The notes under the pieces were generated by a model, which saw nothing but the letters and a program-made list of their open reading frames with translations, ran no database searches and was not told the DNA's origin. Below are positions 28,752 through 37,865 of a stretch of DNA of 64,000 nt, in pieces. The stretch is taken from positions 124,001 to 188,000 of the forward strand of contig NZ_AUGX01000013.1 of the NCBI RefSeq assembly GCF_000422885.1, in the 5' to 3' direction. This DNA comes from Ottowia thiooxydans DSM 14619 (GTDB lineage Bacteria; Pseudomonadota; Gammaproteobacteria; Burkholderiales; Burkholderiaceae_C). Position numbers and translations under genes: made by a program. Every line of letters begins with the position of its first letter. Position 1 is the stretch's first letter.

Positions 28752-29021
28752 GGACAAGCTGAAGAGGTGTGAAGGAATCCGTCATGCCCACCATGACCGT
28801 CCAAGACCACCCGCTCGGCCTTGCCTATGCAGGCCGCGCAAATGCCCGCCGTAGCCCGAGGTACGCCTTGCCGCCACTGCTTTCGAAGACGATGGCCTTC
28901 GCGCAGAGATCGTAATCGCGCGCATTGATCTGTCACACGGGTGTCTTGATTGAAGGTGTGATGTTCTGCGGTCTCTAGAATCTAGGGATTCGCCATTTCA
29001 ACAACTCCCTCGATTTCCAGC

Positions 29022-30218
29022 ATGAACGTCATCCGCTTCTCCGACCTGTGTGCCCAAGGCAAGGCCAAAGGCCAGCGCGTCTTTATACGTGCCGATCTCA
29101 ATGTTCCGCAGGATGATGCTGGCGCCATTACAGAAGACACCCGTATCCGAGCCAGTGTGCCTTGCATTCGCATGGCCTTGGAAGCCGGCGCCGCCGTGAT
29201 GGTCACCAGTCATCTGGGTCGCCCCACCGAGGGCACGGTCACACCAGAAGACTCCTTGGCACCCGTGGCCCAGCGCCTCGGTGAGCTGTTGGGTAGCCCC
29301 GTTTCGCTGGTAAGCGATTGGACGGATGGCGTCCAGGTAGCTCCAGGCCAGGTGGTCTTGCTGGAGAATTGCCGGTGCAACAAAGGCGAAAAGAAGAACG
29401 ATGAAGTGCTTTCGCGGAAAATGGCGGCACTTTGCGATATTTACGTGAATGATGCCTTCGGTACTGCGCATCGCGCCGAGGCCACCACTTACGGCATTGC
29501 CCAGTTTGCGCCCATCGCCAGCGCCGGCCCCTTACTGGCTGCCGAACTCGATGCATTGCAGAAAGCCCTGGCCCACCCCAAGCGACCGCTGGTGGCCATT
29601 GTGGCTGGCAGCAAGGTCAGCACCAAGCTCACCATCTTGCAGGCGCTGGCCTCCAAGGTCGATCAGCTGATTGTCGGCGGCGGAATTGCCAACACCTTCA
29701 TGCTGGCTGCGGGCCTGCCCATCGGCAAATCACTGGCCGAGCCCGATCTGATTGACCAGGCAAAGACCGTGATCGAAGCCATGAAGCAGCGCGGGGCTGA
29801 AGTGCCTATCCCCACAGACGTGGTGACTGCCAAGGAATTCAAGGCCGATGCGCTTGCCCAGACCAAGAAGTCTGATCAGGTAGCGCCTGACGACATGATC
29901 CTCGACATCGGCCCAGAAACTGCAGAGCGCTTGGCTCAGCAATTGAAGGCGGCAGGCACTATTGTCTGGAACGGCCCGGTAGGTGTGTTCGAGATGGCAT
30001 CTTTCGAGAACGGCACGAAAACCATTGCACGCGCGATTGCAGAGAGCTCAGCCTTCAGCATCGCCGGTGGTGGCGACACCTTGGCCGCCATTGCCAAATA
30101 CGGTATTGAGAAAGATGTGGGCTACATCTCCACCGGCGGCGGAGCGTTCCTGGAAGTGCTGGAAGGCAAGACCTTACCAGCGTTTGAAATCCTGACCAAA
30201 AGAGCCTCGGGCGGCTAA
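29022..30218 (+). CDS. pgk: Phosphoglycerate kinase
   Basis: Glycolytic enzyme that makes ATP and 3-phosphoglycerate from 1,3-bisphosphoglycerate. It has 398 residues, the usual length. Visible motifs are the N-terminal [36 protein letters not shown], and the C-terminal nucleotide-binding [10 protein letters not shown] and [11 protein letters not shown]. The next gene is pyk, a common order in Comamonadaceae. Confidence 0.97.
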   Translation: MNVIRFSDLCAQGKAKGQRVFIRADLNVPQDDAGAITEDTRIRASVPCIRMALEAGAAVMVTSHLGRPTEGTVTPEDSLAPVAQRLGELLGSPVSLVSDWTDGVQVAPGQVVLLENCRCNKGEKKNDEVLSRKMAALCDIYVNDAFGTAHRAEATTYGIAQFAPIASAGPLLAAELDALQKALAHPKRPLVAIVAGSKVSTKLTILQALASKVDQLIVGGGIANTFMLAAGLPIGKSLAEPDLIDQAKTVIEAMKQRGAEVPIPTDVVTAKEFKADALAQTKKSDQVAPDDMILDIGPETAERLAQQLKAAGTIVWNGPVGVFEMASFENGTKTIARAIAESSAFSIAGGGDTLAAIAKYGIEKDVGYISTGGGAFLEVLEGKTLPAFEILTKRASGG

Positions 30219-30247
30219 GGAGCTCACTTTCGGATCGGGTAACTAGA

Positions 30248-30274
30248 CACCAAGAACACCACACGTTCTTGGTG
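30248..30274. terminator. Stem-loop between pgk and pyk
   Basis: A perfect 10-bp stem, CACCAAGAAC at 30248-30257 with GTTCTTGGTG at 30265-30274, has a 7-base loop. No T tract follows, so it may be a Rho-independent-like pause, an mRNA processing or stability element, or a factor-dependent terminator. Confidence 0.45.
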
Positions 30275-30381
30275 GTTGCCCATTCCGGGCGGCGTTGGCG
30301 GTAATTGGCTACCTCTCATTCGACATCGCTCTGACACCGGCGACGTGCCAGAATGCATATCCACTCAAGGAAAAGCCATAC

Positions 30382-31815
30382 ATGACCTATCGCGCCACCA
30401 AAATCGTTGCCACGCTTGGCCCTGCCTCTAGCGACCCAGTGCTTCTGGAGGAAATGATTCGCGCCGGGGTCAATGTAGTGCGCCTGAATTTCAGCCACGG
30501 CAAGGCCGAAGACCACATTGAGCGCGCACGCCTGGTGCGTGAAGTCTCAGAGCGCGCAGGGCGTGAAGTCGCGATCATGGCGGATCTTCAGGGCCCAAAA
30601 ATCCGCGTTGGCAAATTTGCCGAGGGCAAGGTCATGCTGGAGCCCGGCGCTCCCTTCGTGCTCGACGCTAGCCGTAATGAACTGGGCGATCTGGGCGGCG
30701 TTGGACTTGACTACAAAGAGCTGCCGCGTGATGTGAAAGCGGGCGACACGCTGCTACTCAACGACGGCCTGATTGTGCTCACCGTTGATGCGGTGCGGGG
30801 CGATGCAGTGCACACCATCGTCAAGATGGGCGGCGAGCTTTCCAACAATAAAGGCATCAACAAGCAAGGTGGCGGTTTAACGGCGCCTGCACTCACCGGC
30901 AAAGACATGGAGGACATCAAGACCGCCATGAGCTTCCAGGCCGACTACGTGGCAGTGAGCTTTCCCAAGAATGCCACCGACATGGAAATGGCGCGCCAGC
31001 TATGCACCGTGGCTGCAACAGAGTATCGCCACAAGCCCTATCTCATTGCCAAGATCGAGCGCGCCGAGGCCATTCCCAGGCTCGCGGAAATCCTCGCCGC
31101 CAGCGACGGCATCATGGTTGCGCGTGGTGATCTGGCGGTGGAAGTCGGCAATGCCGCGGTGCCGGCTTTGCAAAAGATGATGATCCGCATGGCCCGCGCC
31201 GCAGATAAGCTGGTGATCACGGCCACGCAAATGATGGAGAGCATGATCACCAACCCCGTGCCCACCCGCGCGGAGGTGAGCGACGTAGCCAACGCCGTAC
31301 TCGACGGCACCGACGCCGTGATGCTGAGCGCCGAAACCGCAGCCGGAAAATACCCCCTGGAAACGGTGCAGCAAATGGCTCAGATCTGCGAGGCTGCTGA
31401 GGCGCACGATTCCATGGAGCTCGATGCCGACTTCACCGGTCAGACCTTCTCCCGCATAGATCAATCCATCGCCATGGGCGCGCTGTTCACGGCCTACCAT
31501 CTGGGAGCCAAAGCCATCGTCGCGCTCACAGATTCTGGCTCCACTGCCCTGTGGATGAGCCGCCACCGCGTGCGCATTCCCATCTACGCCCTCACGCCCA
31601 AGATTGGCACCCAGCGCAAGATGGCCCTGTACCGCAATGTGCGCCCCATGCTCATGGACACCAGCGCCAACCGCGATGAAGCCTTGGCGCAAGCCGAAGG
31701 CCATCTCAAACGTCAGGGCGTTGTGGAAACGGGCGATGTCTATGCCATCACCTGCGGTGAACCCATGGGAGCGCCCGGGGGCACCAACATGCTGAAGATT
31801 TGCCGCGTGGGCTAG
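30382..31815 (+). CDS. pyk: Pyruvate kinase
   Basis: Last glycolytic step: phosphoenolpyruvate plus ADP to pyruvate plus ATP. 477 residues from the ATG at 30382, which gives the family start MTYRATKIVATLGPASS; the longer frame to 30295 lies in the intergenic part. Active-site segments present are VVRLNFSHGKAEDH, IMADLQGPKIR, KIERAEAI, DGIMVARGDLAVE and ITATQMMESMI. The C-terminal regulatory domain follows from about 350. In related genomes pyk is usually followed by fba; here 13 kb of accessory DNA intervenes. Confidence 0.96.
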   Translation: MTYRATKIVATLGPASSDPVLLEEMIRAGVNVVRLNFSHGKAEDHIERARLVREVSERAGREVAIMADLQGPKIRVGKFAEGKVMLEPGAPFVLDASRNELGDLGGVGLDYKELPRDVKAGDTLLLNDGLIVLTVDAVRGDAVHTIVKMGGELSNNKGINKQGGGLTAPALTGKDMEDIKTAMSFQADYVAVSFPKNATDMEMARQLCTVAATEYRHKPYLIAKIERAEAIPRLAEILAASDGIMVARGDLAVEVGNAAVPALQKMMIRMARAADKLVITATQMMESMITNPVPTRAEVSDVANAVLDGTDAVMLSAETAAGKYPLETVQQMAQICEAAEAHDSMELDADFTGQTFSRIDQSIAMGALFTAYHLGAKAIVALTDSGSTALWMSRHRVRIPIYALTPKIGTQRKMALYRNVRPMLMDTSANRDEALAQAEGHLKRQGVVETGDVYAITCGEPMGAPGGTNMLKICRVG

Positions 31816-32210
31816 GCACTTCAAGGCCTTGAATTTTTCTTTCCCGATTAGGAAGACGAGCACTCAGAGGGCCGAGCGTAGCAATGGCCCGAATGGGTAT
31901 CCCACCCCTCTGGCTGCCCTTCGACCGAGCATCGCAAGTTTCCCGGAGCGCAGCGCAGGGACGCGGTGGGCCGCCTTTTCTTGGGTTAAGTTTTTTGTGG
32001 CGACGCAAAAGAAGGTGACTGCGCAGCCGGGCGCTATTCCCGGCCTCCGACCTAAAGAAAAGCACAGAAGGTACTAGCAACCGCAGCGCTTCAATCAACC
32101 GCCGCTTGCCCTCACTCCTACCCTCTCCCAAAGGGAGAGGGAGTTAAAGCACCCGCCTTCATAGAGGGAGTTAAAGCACCAACGGGACTGTTCCGCTCCC
32201 GACAGGCTTT
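31816..32210. repeat. Gene-free gap with a hairpin repeat and a short direct repeat
   Basis: No gene is seen in about 395 bp. A perfect inverted repeat CCCTCTCCC-AAA-GGGAGAGGG lies at 32121-32141 and resembles the hairpin at 22687-22707. It overlaps an 18-bp direct repeat, AGAGGGAGTTAAAGCACC, at 32136-32153 and 32163-32180 (27-bp period). The stretch near 31975-32050 (TTTTGTGGCGACGCAAAAGA and following) resembles a dispersed intergenic element I associate with Burkholderiales genomes. This marks the junction from housekeeping genes to an accessory operon. Confidence 0.5.
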
Positions 32211-33062
32211 CTATTCGAACGCGGGTATTAACGCCTCCCCGTTGAGCATCACGCGGTACAGATACCGGTATTCCTCCGGGTCGTAGTCGGCGTTCGCCTG
32301 ATGCATGACACTGCGGTTATCCCAGATCACCATGTCGCCAGCGCGCCATTTGTGACGGTACTCATATATGGACTGGGTTGCATGCGCGTACAACTCAGCG
32401 ATCAGTGCGAAGCCCTCTTCCGGGCTCATGCCTTGGATGCCTTCCATTCGCCCGGTATTGAGGTACAGCGCCGGCTCGCCACTGACCGGATGGCGAATCA
32501 CGAGCGGCTGTAAGACGTGCGGAATGTTCGCCATTTCCTCTGGACTCAGTTTCGCGAAACTGCGCGGGCTATGGCTGCTCTGGTGGACATGCATCGAGCG
32601 CAATGTGGCGATTTTCTGCTTTACTGCTTCGGGAAGATCTGCATAAGCCCGTCGCACGTCGACAAATTGCGTGTCACCGCCGTAGGACGGTATTTCCACC
32701 GCGACCAGACTGGTGGCTTTGGGAGGTTTCAGATGATTGGAATGGTCGGTATGGTAATTTTCACCGCGCACCTGCAATTTTCCATTCTTGCGTGGTAAAT
32801 CCTTGGTCGAGTTGGCGCCTACCAATGGGTAATCGGGCAGCACGAACTGCTTGATCTGTTGATCCATCAGTTCGCCGAAGACTTCCGCAGCCTTCATGAA
32901 CTGAGGCGGTGACAGCGGCTGGTCGCGGAAGACCAGCACCGCATATCTGGAAAACAGGGCGTTCAGTTCCTGTTTCGTTTCCGTATCGACCGGCCGGCTC
33001 AAGTCGATGCCAGAGATTTCCACGCCAAGCATGCCATTGATCGGATTGATTGTCAGTGCCAC
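32211..33062 (-). CDS. TauD/TfdA-family 2-oxoglutarate-dependent dioxygenase
   Basis: Non-haem iron oxygenase that couples 2-oxoglutarate decarboxylation to substrate hydroxylation; members act on taurine, 2,4-D and other acids. The iron triad is visible: His104 and Asp106 (YHTDHSN), His254 (NRSVMHQAN), and the 2-oxoglutarate Arg270 (LYRVM). The frame runs to a TTG at 33116 inside the preceding gene, but that codon has no spaced ribosome site; I chose the GTG at 33062, 22 bp after the Bug gene stop (283 residues). The start is uncertain. Last gene of the minus-strand operon. Substrate unknown. Confidence 0.85.
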   Translation of the reverse strand: MALTINPINGMLGVEISGIDLSRPVDTETKQELNALFSRYAVLVFRDQPLSPPQFMKAAEVFGELMDQQIKQFVLPDYPLVGANSTKDLPRKNGKLQVRGENYHTDHSNHLKPPKATSLVAVEIPSYGGDTQFVDVRRAYADLPEAVKQKIATLRSMHVHQSSHSPRSFAKLSPEEMANIPHVLQPLVIRHPVSGEPALYLNTGRMEGIQGMSPEEGFALIAELYAHATQSIYEYRHKWRAGDMVIWDNRSVMHQANADYDPEEYRYLYRVMLNGEALIPAFE

Positions 33063-33084
33063 GGATTTCGTTTTCCCGTCCGTG

Positions 33085-34074
33085 TTATTCGGGCTTGATG
33101 CCAGTTTCTTTTGCAACCTCGGCCCATTTGCGGGTTTCGGTGGCGATAAGTTTCTCGAATTCGGGGCGGGTCATGGGCATCGCGTCCGCGCCTTCTCTGG
33201 CAAAGCGAGTTTTGATTTCTGGATCGGTGAGCACCGCATTGGTTTCGCGATGCAACTGGTCGACGATAGCGGCCGGCGTGCCTGCCGGTGCCAGCAGTGC
33301 CCACCAGTTGCTTGCATCAACGTCGATGCCGGATTCTTTGAGTGTTGGCACGTTCTGGATCATCTCAACGCGCTTCGGGCCTGCAACAGCGAGCAGCTTG
33401 ATGCGGCCGGATTTGAGGAAGGGCTGCATCTGGATCAGACTTCCCAAAGACACCTGAACGTGCCCTGCGGCCAGATCGACGAGGGCCGGGCTGCCACCCT
33501 TGTAGTGCACGATCGTCAAGTCCGCGCCGGTGCGCGCCTTGAATAGCTCGATGGCGAAATGCTGAAAGCTTGCCACGCCGGACGAGCCGAAATTGACCGT
33601 GCCCGGATTTTTCTTCGAATAGTCAACCAGCTCCTTGATTGAGTTGACCGGCAAGCTGGAGGACACCGCGATCACGCTCGGCCCCATGCCCAGCATGGCA
33701 ACCGGAGTAAAGGACTTCACAGGATCGTAGCTGAGCTTCATGATGGACGCGTTCATCGTGAAGGTGGAGGAAATCAGCAGAAGGGTGGTGCCGTCAGGTT
33801 CGCCGCGTGCCGCTATTTCCGAGCCAAGCGTACCGCCACCTCCAGCGCGGTTTTCCACGTAGACGTTGCGCTTGAGGCGTGTCGACAACTGCTGCGCTAT
33901 TGCCCGGCCGACGATGTCGTTACTGCCACCGGTCGCGAACGGCACAATGATGCGAATCGGTTTGGACGTGTCCTGCGCCTGGGCGGCTGTCATGGGAAAT
34001 GCAAGCGCCAGAGAGATGGACGCGGCCAGGGTCGTGGCGAAGGTCCTGCGTGCGGCTGAGAAGTTGCCAGTCAT
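33085..34074 (-). CDS. Bug-family TTT periplasmic substrate-binding protein
   Basis: Periplasmic receptor of the Bordetella uptake gene (TctC-like) family, usually for carboxylic acids. It has 329 residues with a signal peptide (about 1-34, ending TAAQA|QD) and the typical PIRIIVPFATGGSNDIVGR start, VENRAGGGGTLG loop, PDGTTLLL and FGSSG motifs. No TctA/TctB membrane genes are near, as is common for Burkholderiales. Second from last in the operon, so it likely binds the substrate degraded by the neighbouring enzymes. Confidence 0.92.
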   Translation of the reverse strand: MTGNFSAARRTFATTLAASISLALAFPMTAAQAQDTSKPIRIIVPFATGGSNDIVGRAIAQQLSTRLKRNVYVENRAGGGGTLGSEIAARGEPDGTTLLLISSTFTMNASIMKLSYDPVKSFTPVAMLGMGPSVIAVSSSLPVNSIKELVDYSKKNPGTVNFGSSGVASFQHFAIELFKARTGADLTIVHYKGGSPALVDLAAGHVQVSLGSLIQMQPFLKSGRIKLLAVAGPKRVEMIQNVPTLKESGIDVDASNWWALLAPAGTPAAIVDQLHRETNAVLTDPEIKTRFAREGADAMPMTRPEFEKLIATETRKWAEVAKETGIKPE

Positions 34075-34106
34075 GATTGTTGTCTCCTGTTGTGATGGGT
34101 TTAGTT

Positions 34107-35018
34107 TTAATTTTTGAAGCCGTAGAGAATCGCCGGGTTGTCGACAAGAATCTTGTGCAACGTAGCTTCGTCACCGACCCACTCGGCCAAGCGGTTGATC
34201 GCCTGACCATCGTTGATCGGGTTGAAAGGTTCGATTTCCTCAACCTTGCGTAATACGCCCGGACGCGCGCCCGGGTGCGGCCAGTCGCTGCCCCACAGCA
34301 TGCGGTCCGGATTTGCGGCGATCAGCGCTCGCGCAATGGGGGCGATATCTTCGCAATTCGGCGCGCTAGATATGCGTTGCGGGGCAGACAGCTTGACCCA
34401 GACCTTTCCTTCGCGAACAAGATCGAGCAATCCCTCAAAGTGCGGCTGTCTGGTACCAAGCGCTGCCTGGGCTCGACAGAAATGATCCACGACCAGAGGG
34501 TTCGGCAGTGTGCGGATCACGTCCTGCAAGGCGGCAAGCATCGCCAGGTTGGTGTAAATTTGCAGGTGCCAGCCCAACGGTGTGACGCGTGCGCTGGCCC
34601 ACTTCAATTGGTTTGCCGCGTAGACCGTATCGCTGACGCTTCCAGTTTCCAGGTTGATACGAACGCCACGCACGCCGGCGTCATGCATATCCTGCAACTG
34701 GGCATCGGTCGTTGTTCCGTCGATGACGGCCACACCCCGCGCGCGTTCTCCGAGGGCCCGCAGGGCATCCACGGTGCAGGTATTGTCGGCAGCGTAGGGG
34801 CTTGGATGCACGACGACCACCCGCTCGAATTGCAAATGCCGCTGGAGTGCCAGCAAGTCAGCCACTGAGGCCTCACCAGGGGTGTAGAGCCGTCCTGCTG
34901 CAAACGGATACCTCTGCGCAGGACCAAACACGTGGGTGTGGCAATCGCAGGCCTGCGCTGGCACTGTGAAATGCACGGGGTCGTGCGTTATTCCGTGGAT
35001 CACGGCAGGTGCATTCAC
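34107..35018 (-). CDS. Amidohydrolase_2 family hydrolase (2-pyrone-4,6-dicarboxylate lactonase-like)
   Basis: TIM-barrel metal hydrolase or decarboxylase of 303 residues. Motifs: DCHTHVFGP near residue 25 for metal binding, VVVHPSPY, GVRGVRINLETG, VVDHFCRAQA and MLWGSDWPHPGA near 243. The layout is closest to 2-pyrone-4,6-dicarboxylate hydrolase-like proteins that open lactones. Its start overlaps the stop of the aldolase gene by four bases, so they are translationally coupled. Lactonase is a family-based guess. Confidence 0.85.
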   Translation of the reverse strand: MNAPAVIHGITHDPVHFTVPAQACDCHTHVFGPAQRYPFAAGRLYTPGEASVADLLALQRHLQFERVVVVHPSPYAADNTCTVDALRALGERARGVAVIDGTTTDAQLQDMHDAGVRGVRINLETGSVSDTVYAANQLKWASARVTPLGWHLQIYTNLAMLAALQDVIRTLPNPLVVDHFCRAQAALGTRQPHFEGLLDLVREGKVWVKLSAPQRISSAPNCEDIAPIARALIAANPDRMLWGSDWPHPGARPGVLRKVEEIEPFNPINDGQAINRLAEWVGDEATLHKILVDNPAILYGFKN

Positions 35019-35818
35019 AACTGAATGTCGCTGACCTGCTTGGCTCGTGCGGTACAGGCCGCGAGCAGGAACGCGATGTCGGTTCCGGTGGAAACGTAGC
35101 GCGCTCCCATCCTTACAAACTCGGCCACGAGGTCGGGGCGCGAAGACAGGCCCCCTACGCCGGCATGCTTGCCATACTTACGGCAGGTAGCAATCGTGTG
35201 GGCAAAAGCTTCGCGTACCTGAGGGTGGTCATACTGGCCGGGAATTCCCATGTCCGCCGTCAGGTCGTTGGTGCCTATCATCACCATGTCGACGCCGTCG
35301 ACGGCCATGATTTCATCGGCTTTTTCAAGCGCGGCCACATTCTCGAACTGAACCATCACCATAGTGGCTTCGTTCAGGACCGGATAGGCCTCGCTAGCGG
35401 GAAATGCACGGTATTCCAGATGGGGCAGGCCGCCCGCTGCCGAGCGATCGCCCAGGGGCGCGAACTTGGCTGCAGCTACTACCTTTCTCGCCTCTTCGGC
35501 TGAGCAGACATGCGGCGCGATGATGCCGAGCGCGCCGCCATCCAGCACGCGGGAGATCCATTCCGGATGGTTGGCCGGCACCCTCACGAAAGGGGCAATG
35601 CCCAAGCTCATGGCCGCCATGCAGATCTGTCCGGTCGTGTCGAGCGAGAAGCTGCTGTGCTCCATGTCGATGTAGATCGTGTCAAAGCCAGCCGTCTTGG
35701 CAATTCGGGCGATTTCAATGCCGCGTGTCAGGCGCACGGTCAGGGAGGAAACCACCTCGCCACGCTTGAGTTTTTCGCGGACGTTGTTGCGCAGGATGTT
35801 TTTTGCTTCAATGCTCAT
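35015..35818 (-). CDS. HpcH/HpaI-family class II pyruvate aldolase
   Basis: Metal-dependent aldolase that cleaves 2-keto-4-hydroxy acids to pyruvate (or oxaloacetate) and an aldehyde. 267 residues; motifs: YIDMEHSSFS, FVRVPANHPEWISRVLDGGA (with active-site Arg), IIAPHVCSAEEAR, VMVQFENVAALEKAD and MIGTNDLTADMG (metal site). It is next to a 2-hydroxyacid dehydrogenase and an amidohydrolase, which fits a chain of lactone opening, oxidation and aldol cleavage. Confidence 0.9.
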   Translation of the reverse strand: MSIEAKNILRNNVREKLKRGEVVSSLTVRLTRGIEIARIAKTAGFDTIYIDMEHSSFSLDTTGQICMAAMSLGIAPFVRVPANHPEWISRVLDGGALGIIAPHVCSAEEARKVVAAAKFAPLGDRSAAGGLPHLEYRAFPASEAYPVLNEATMVMVQFENVAALEKADEIMAVDGVDMVMIGTNDLTADMGIPGQYDHPQVREAFAHTIATCRKYGKHAGVGGLSSRPDLVAEFVRMGARYVSTGTDIAFLLAACTARAKQVSDIQL

Positions 35819-35862
35819 GTGTTTTCCTTGTTGGAGTCCGATAGCGGGGGCGCTAGCAGCCT

Positions 35863-36795
35863 TCAGACCACGCGGTTGGGTGGTGGCTTGCCGTTGAATA
35901 CATCGAGCACCTGTTGCGCGACCTGTAGAGAACTTATCCTCTGGGTGTCGTGTGTGCCGCCGGCGGCGTGCGGCGTGGCCACTACGTTCGGCAGGGACAG
36001 CAATGGATAGTCCGCGGGCGGAGGCTCGACCTCAAATACGTCGAGACCGACGCCAAACAGGTGGCCCTTTTTTAGCGACTCATAGAGGGCCTGCTCATCG
36101 ATGATGCCGCCGCGCGAGACGTTGATCAGCACCGCGTCTGGCTTCATCATCGCCAGTTCGTCGCGGCTGATCAGGTGGCGGCTTTCCTCCGTTAATGGCA
36201 GGTGCAGAGTGAGCAGGTCTACATGGGGAAGCAATTCCTGCAGGCTGCTTACCCGGGTGTGCGCGATATCGCTCCAGCTGTCAGCCGGGGCATGCGGGTC
36301 GTAGGCAAGAATTTTTGTATCAAAGGCGCCCAGCCATTTGCGGGCGGTACGCGAGCCGATATTTCCCATGCCGACAATGCCAACGGTCTTGCCATACATT
36401 TCAATGCCCAGATTTTGCGGGCGCACGATCTCGTCGCCGGCCCGCAGCATGCGGTCGAAGCGTGTCACGCGGCGCGTCACCGACAGTGCCAGGGCAAAAC
36501 CCATTTCCGCTACGGCCTCGCTGTTCACCCCGGGTGTGCGGCAAACAGGGATGCCATGCTTTTTGGCCGCATCCAATGCGATCGTGTCAACCCCTACGCC
36601 TTGCTTGCATATCACCTTGACGTGTTTAGCTCGGGCAATTTCTTCAGCGGTGATGGGTGTCATGCGCACCATCACCCCGTCGGCGTCTTCGGGCCAGTTC
36701 CTGATAGCCGGGTCTGGCCAGCAGACGACCTCGGCGTGTTGTCTGGCTAGTGCAATGCCGGCTTCATGGAAGGCGTCAAGAATGTAGATTTTCAT
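35863..36795 (-). CDS. D-2-hydroxyacid dehydrogenase
   Basis: NAD(P)-dependent oxidoreductase of the D-isomer-specific family, 310 residues. The nucleotide motif is GIVGMGNIGSRTA at about 139-151. The catalytic set Arg228 (INVSRGG), Glu257 (DVFEVEPP) and His276 (TPHAAGG) is complete. The N-terminal substrate domain has VICKQGVGVD. It could reduce a 2-keto acid or oxidise a 2-hydroxy acid within the pathway. Gaps to both neighbours are below 50 bp. Confidence 0.9.
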   Translation of the reverse strand: MKIYILDAFHEAGIALARQHAEVVCWPDPAIRNWPEDADGVMVRMTPITAEEIARAKHVKVICKQGVGVDTIALDAAKKHGIPVCRTPGVNSEAVAEMGFALALSVTRRVTRFDRMLRAGDEIVRPQNLGIEMYGKTVGIVGMGNIGSRTARKWLGAFDTKILAYDPHAPADSWSDIAHTRVSSLQELLPHVDLLTLHLPLTEESRHLISRDELAMMKPDAVLINVSRGGIIDEQALYESLKKGHLFGVGLDVFEVEPPPADYPLLSLPNVVATPHAAGGTHDTQRISSLQVAQQVLDVFNGKPPPNRVV

Positions 36796-36844
36796 GGGTG
36801 AGGTGAAGGTGATGATGTGGGAGGTGGCCTCTTAGAACACGTTC

Positions 36845-37843
36845 TTACTGCTTCTCAAGCTTGGCCTTCCCGATCACGTCACGCCACCAGGCGATGTCCT
36901 TCTTCAGCAGAGCCTGCATCTGTTCCGGTGTGTTGCCCCTGGCGGTCACCCCCAGTTCGATAAATTTCTGTTTGATATCGGGTCGCGCGACGGCGTTATT
37001 GATTTCCGCGTTCAATTTCATGATGACCTCACGCGGCGTTTTGCCAGGAGCGGCAATGCCGTTCCAACCAGTAATCGCGTAGTTCGGCAGACCGCTTTCT
37101 GCAATCGTGGGTACGTTGGGCAGACCCGAGAAGCGCTGCTCCTCCGTTACGCCAAGGACGCGCATCACCCCCGCCTTGACTTGTGGAATGACCGGCGCAA
37201 TGGTTTCGAAAACGGCATGAACGTCGCCGGCGCGCACCGCGCGGATGACATCGGCCGATGTCTTGTACGGAACGATGGTGACGTCGATTGCCGCCATCGA
37301 CTTGAACACTTCCGCCGCCAGGAATTGGGCGCTGCCAACCGAAATGGTCCCGATCGAAAGTTTGCCGGGGTTGGCCCTGGCCTGGGCGATCAGGTCTCTT
37401 GCATCATTTATTTTGGAATTGCTGTCGACGGCAAGCGCAAAGCCGAAGGTGCCGATGAGCGACACCATCTCGAAATCCCTGACCGGGTCAAAGGGCAGGG
37501 ACTTGAACAACGAAGGCGTCATGGCGAAATTGCCGGCCGCAATAAAGTTCAGCGTATAGCCGTCAGGCGCTGACTGTTGTGCGATTTGTGAGGCCACAAT
37601 GCCACCAGCGCCGGGACGGTTCTCAATCACGAATGCTTGCCCCGTTTTGTCAGCGAGCTTTTGCGCAACCAGGCGAACGGTGAGATCGCCGGTGCCGCCC
37701 GGGCCGTAGCCCACCATGATCTTGACGGGTTTGGTGGGATAGGCTTCCTGTGCGGCGGCTGGTCCTGCCACCAGGAATGCAAGGCTGAATATGGCGCTGT
37801 GGGCAAGGATGCGCCTGCTGCGCCTTCTAGGCTGGTTATGCAT
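36845..37843 (-). CDS. Bug-family TTT periplasmic substrate-binding protein
   Basis: Second orphan TctC/Bug receptor of the operon, 332 residues. AGGAG lies 7 bases before the ATG at 37843, which gives an arginine-rich, Tat-like N-region (PRRRSRRIL) and a hydrophobic signal segment ending in GPAAA|QE. Core motifs: KPVKIMVGYGPGGTGDL, VIENRPGAGG, APDGYTLNF and the C-terminal NVPTIAESGLPNYAITGWNG. The longer frame to 37909 is not supported by a ribosome site. Having two Bug receptors in one operon suggests two related ligands. Confidence 0.92.
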   Translation of the reverse strand: MHNQPRRRSRRILAHSAIFSLAFLVAGPAAAQEAYPTKPVKIMVGYGPGGTGDLTVRLVAQKLADKTGQAFVIENRPGAGGIVASQIAQQSAPDGYTLNFIAAGNFAMTPSLFKSLPFDPVRDFEMVSLIGTFGFALAVDSNSKINDARDLIAQARANPGKLSIGTISVGSAQFLAAEVFKSMAAIDVTIVPYKTSADVIRAVRAGDVHAVFETIAPVIPQVKAGVMRVLGVTEEQRFSGLPNVPTIAESGLPNYAITGWNGIAAPGKTPREVIMKLNAEINNAVARPDIKQKFIELGVTARGNTPEQMQALLKKDIAWWRDVIGKAKLEKQ

Positions 37844-37865
37844 GCTTGTCTCCTGGTTTTTTTTG

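Noticed and set aside
28784-28915. 43-codon frame between azlD and pgk
   Set aside because: No ribosome site and no family features; it is more likely plain intergenic DNA.
32136-32180. Two copies of an 18-bp repeat considered as a CRISPR-like array
   Set aside because: Only two copies, 9-bp spacer and no cas genes; a simple short duplication.
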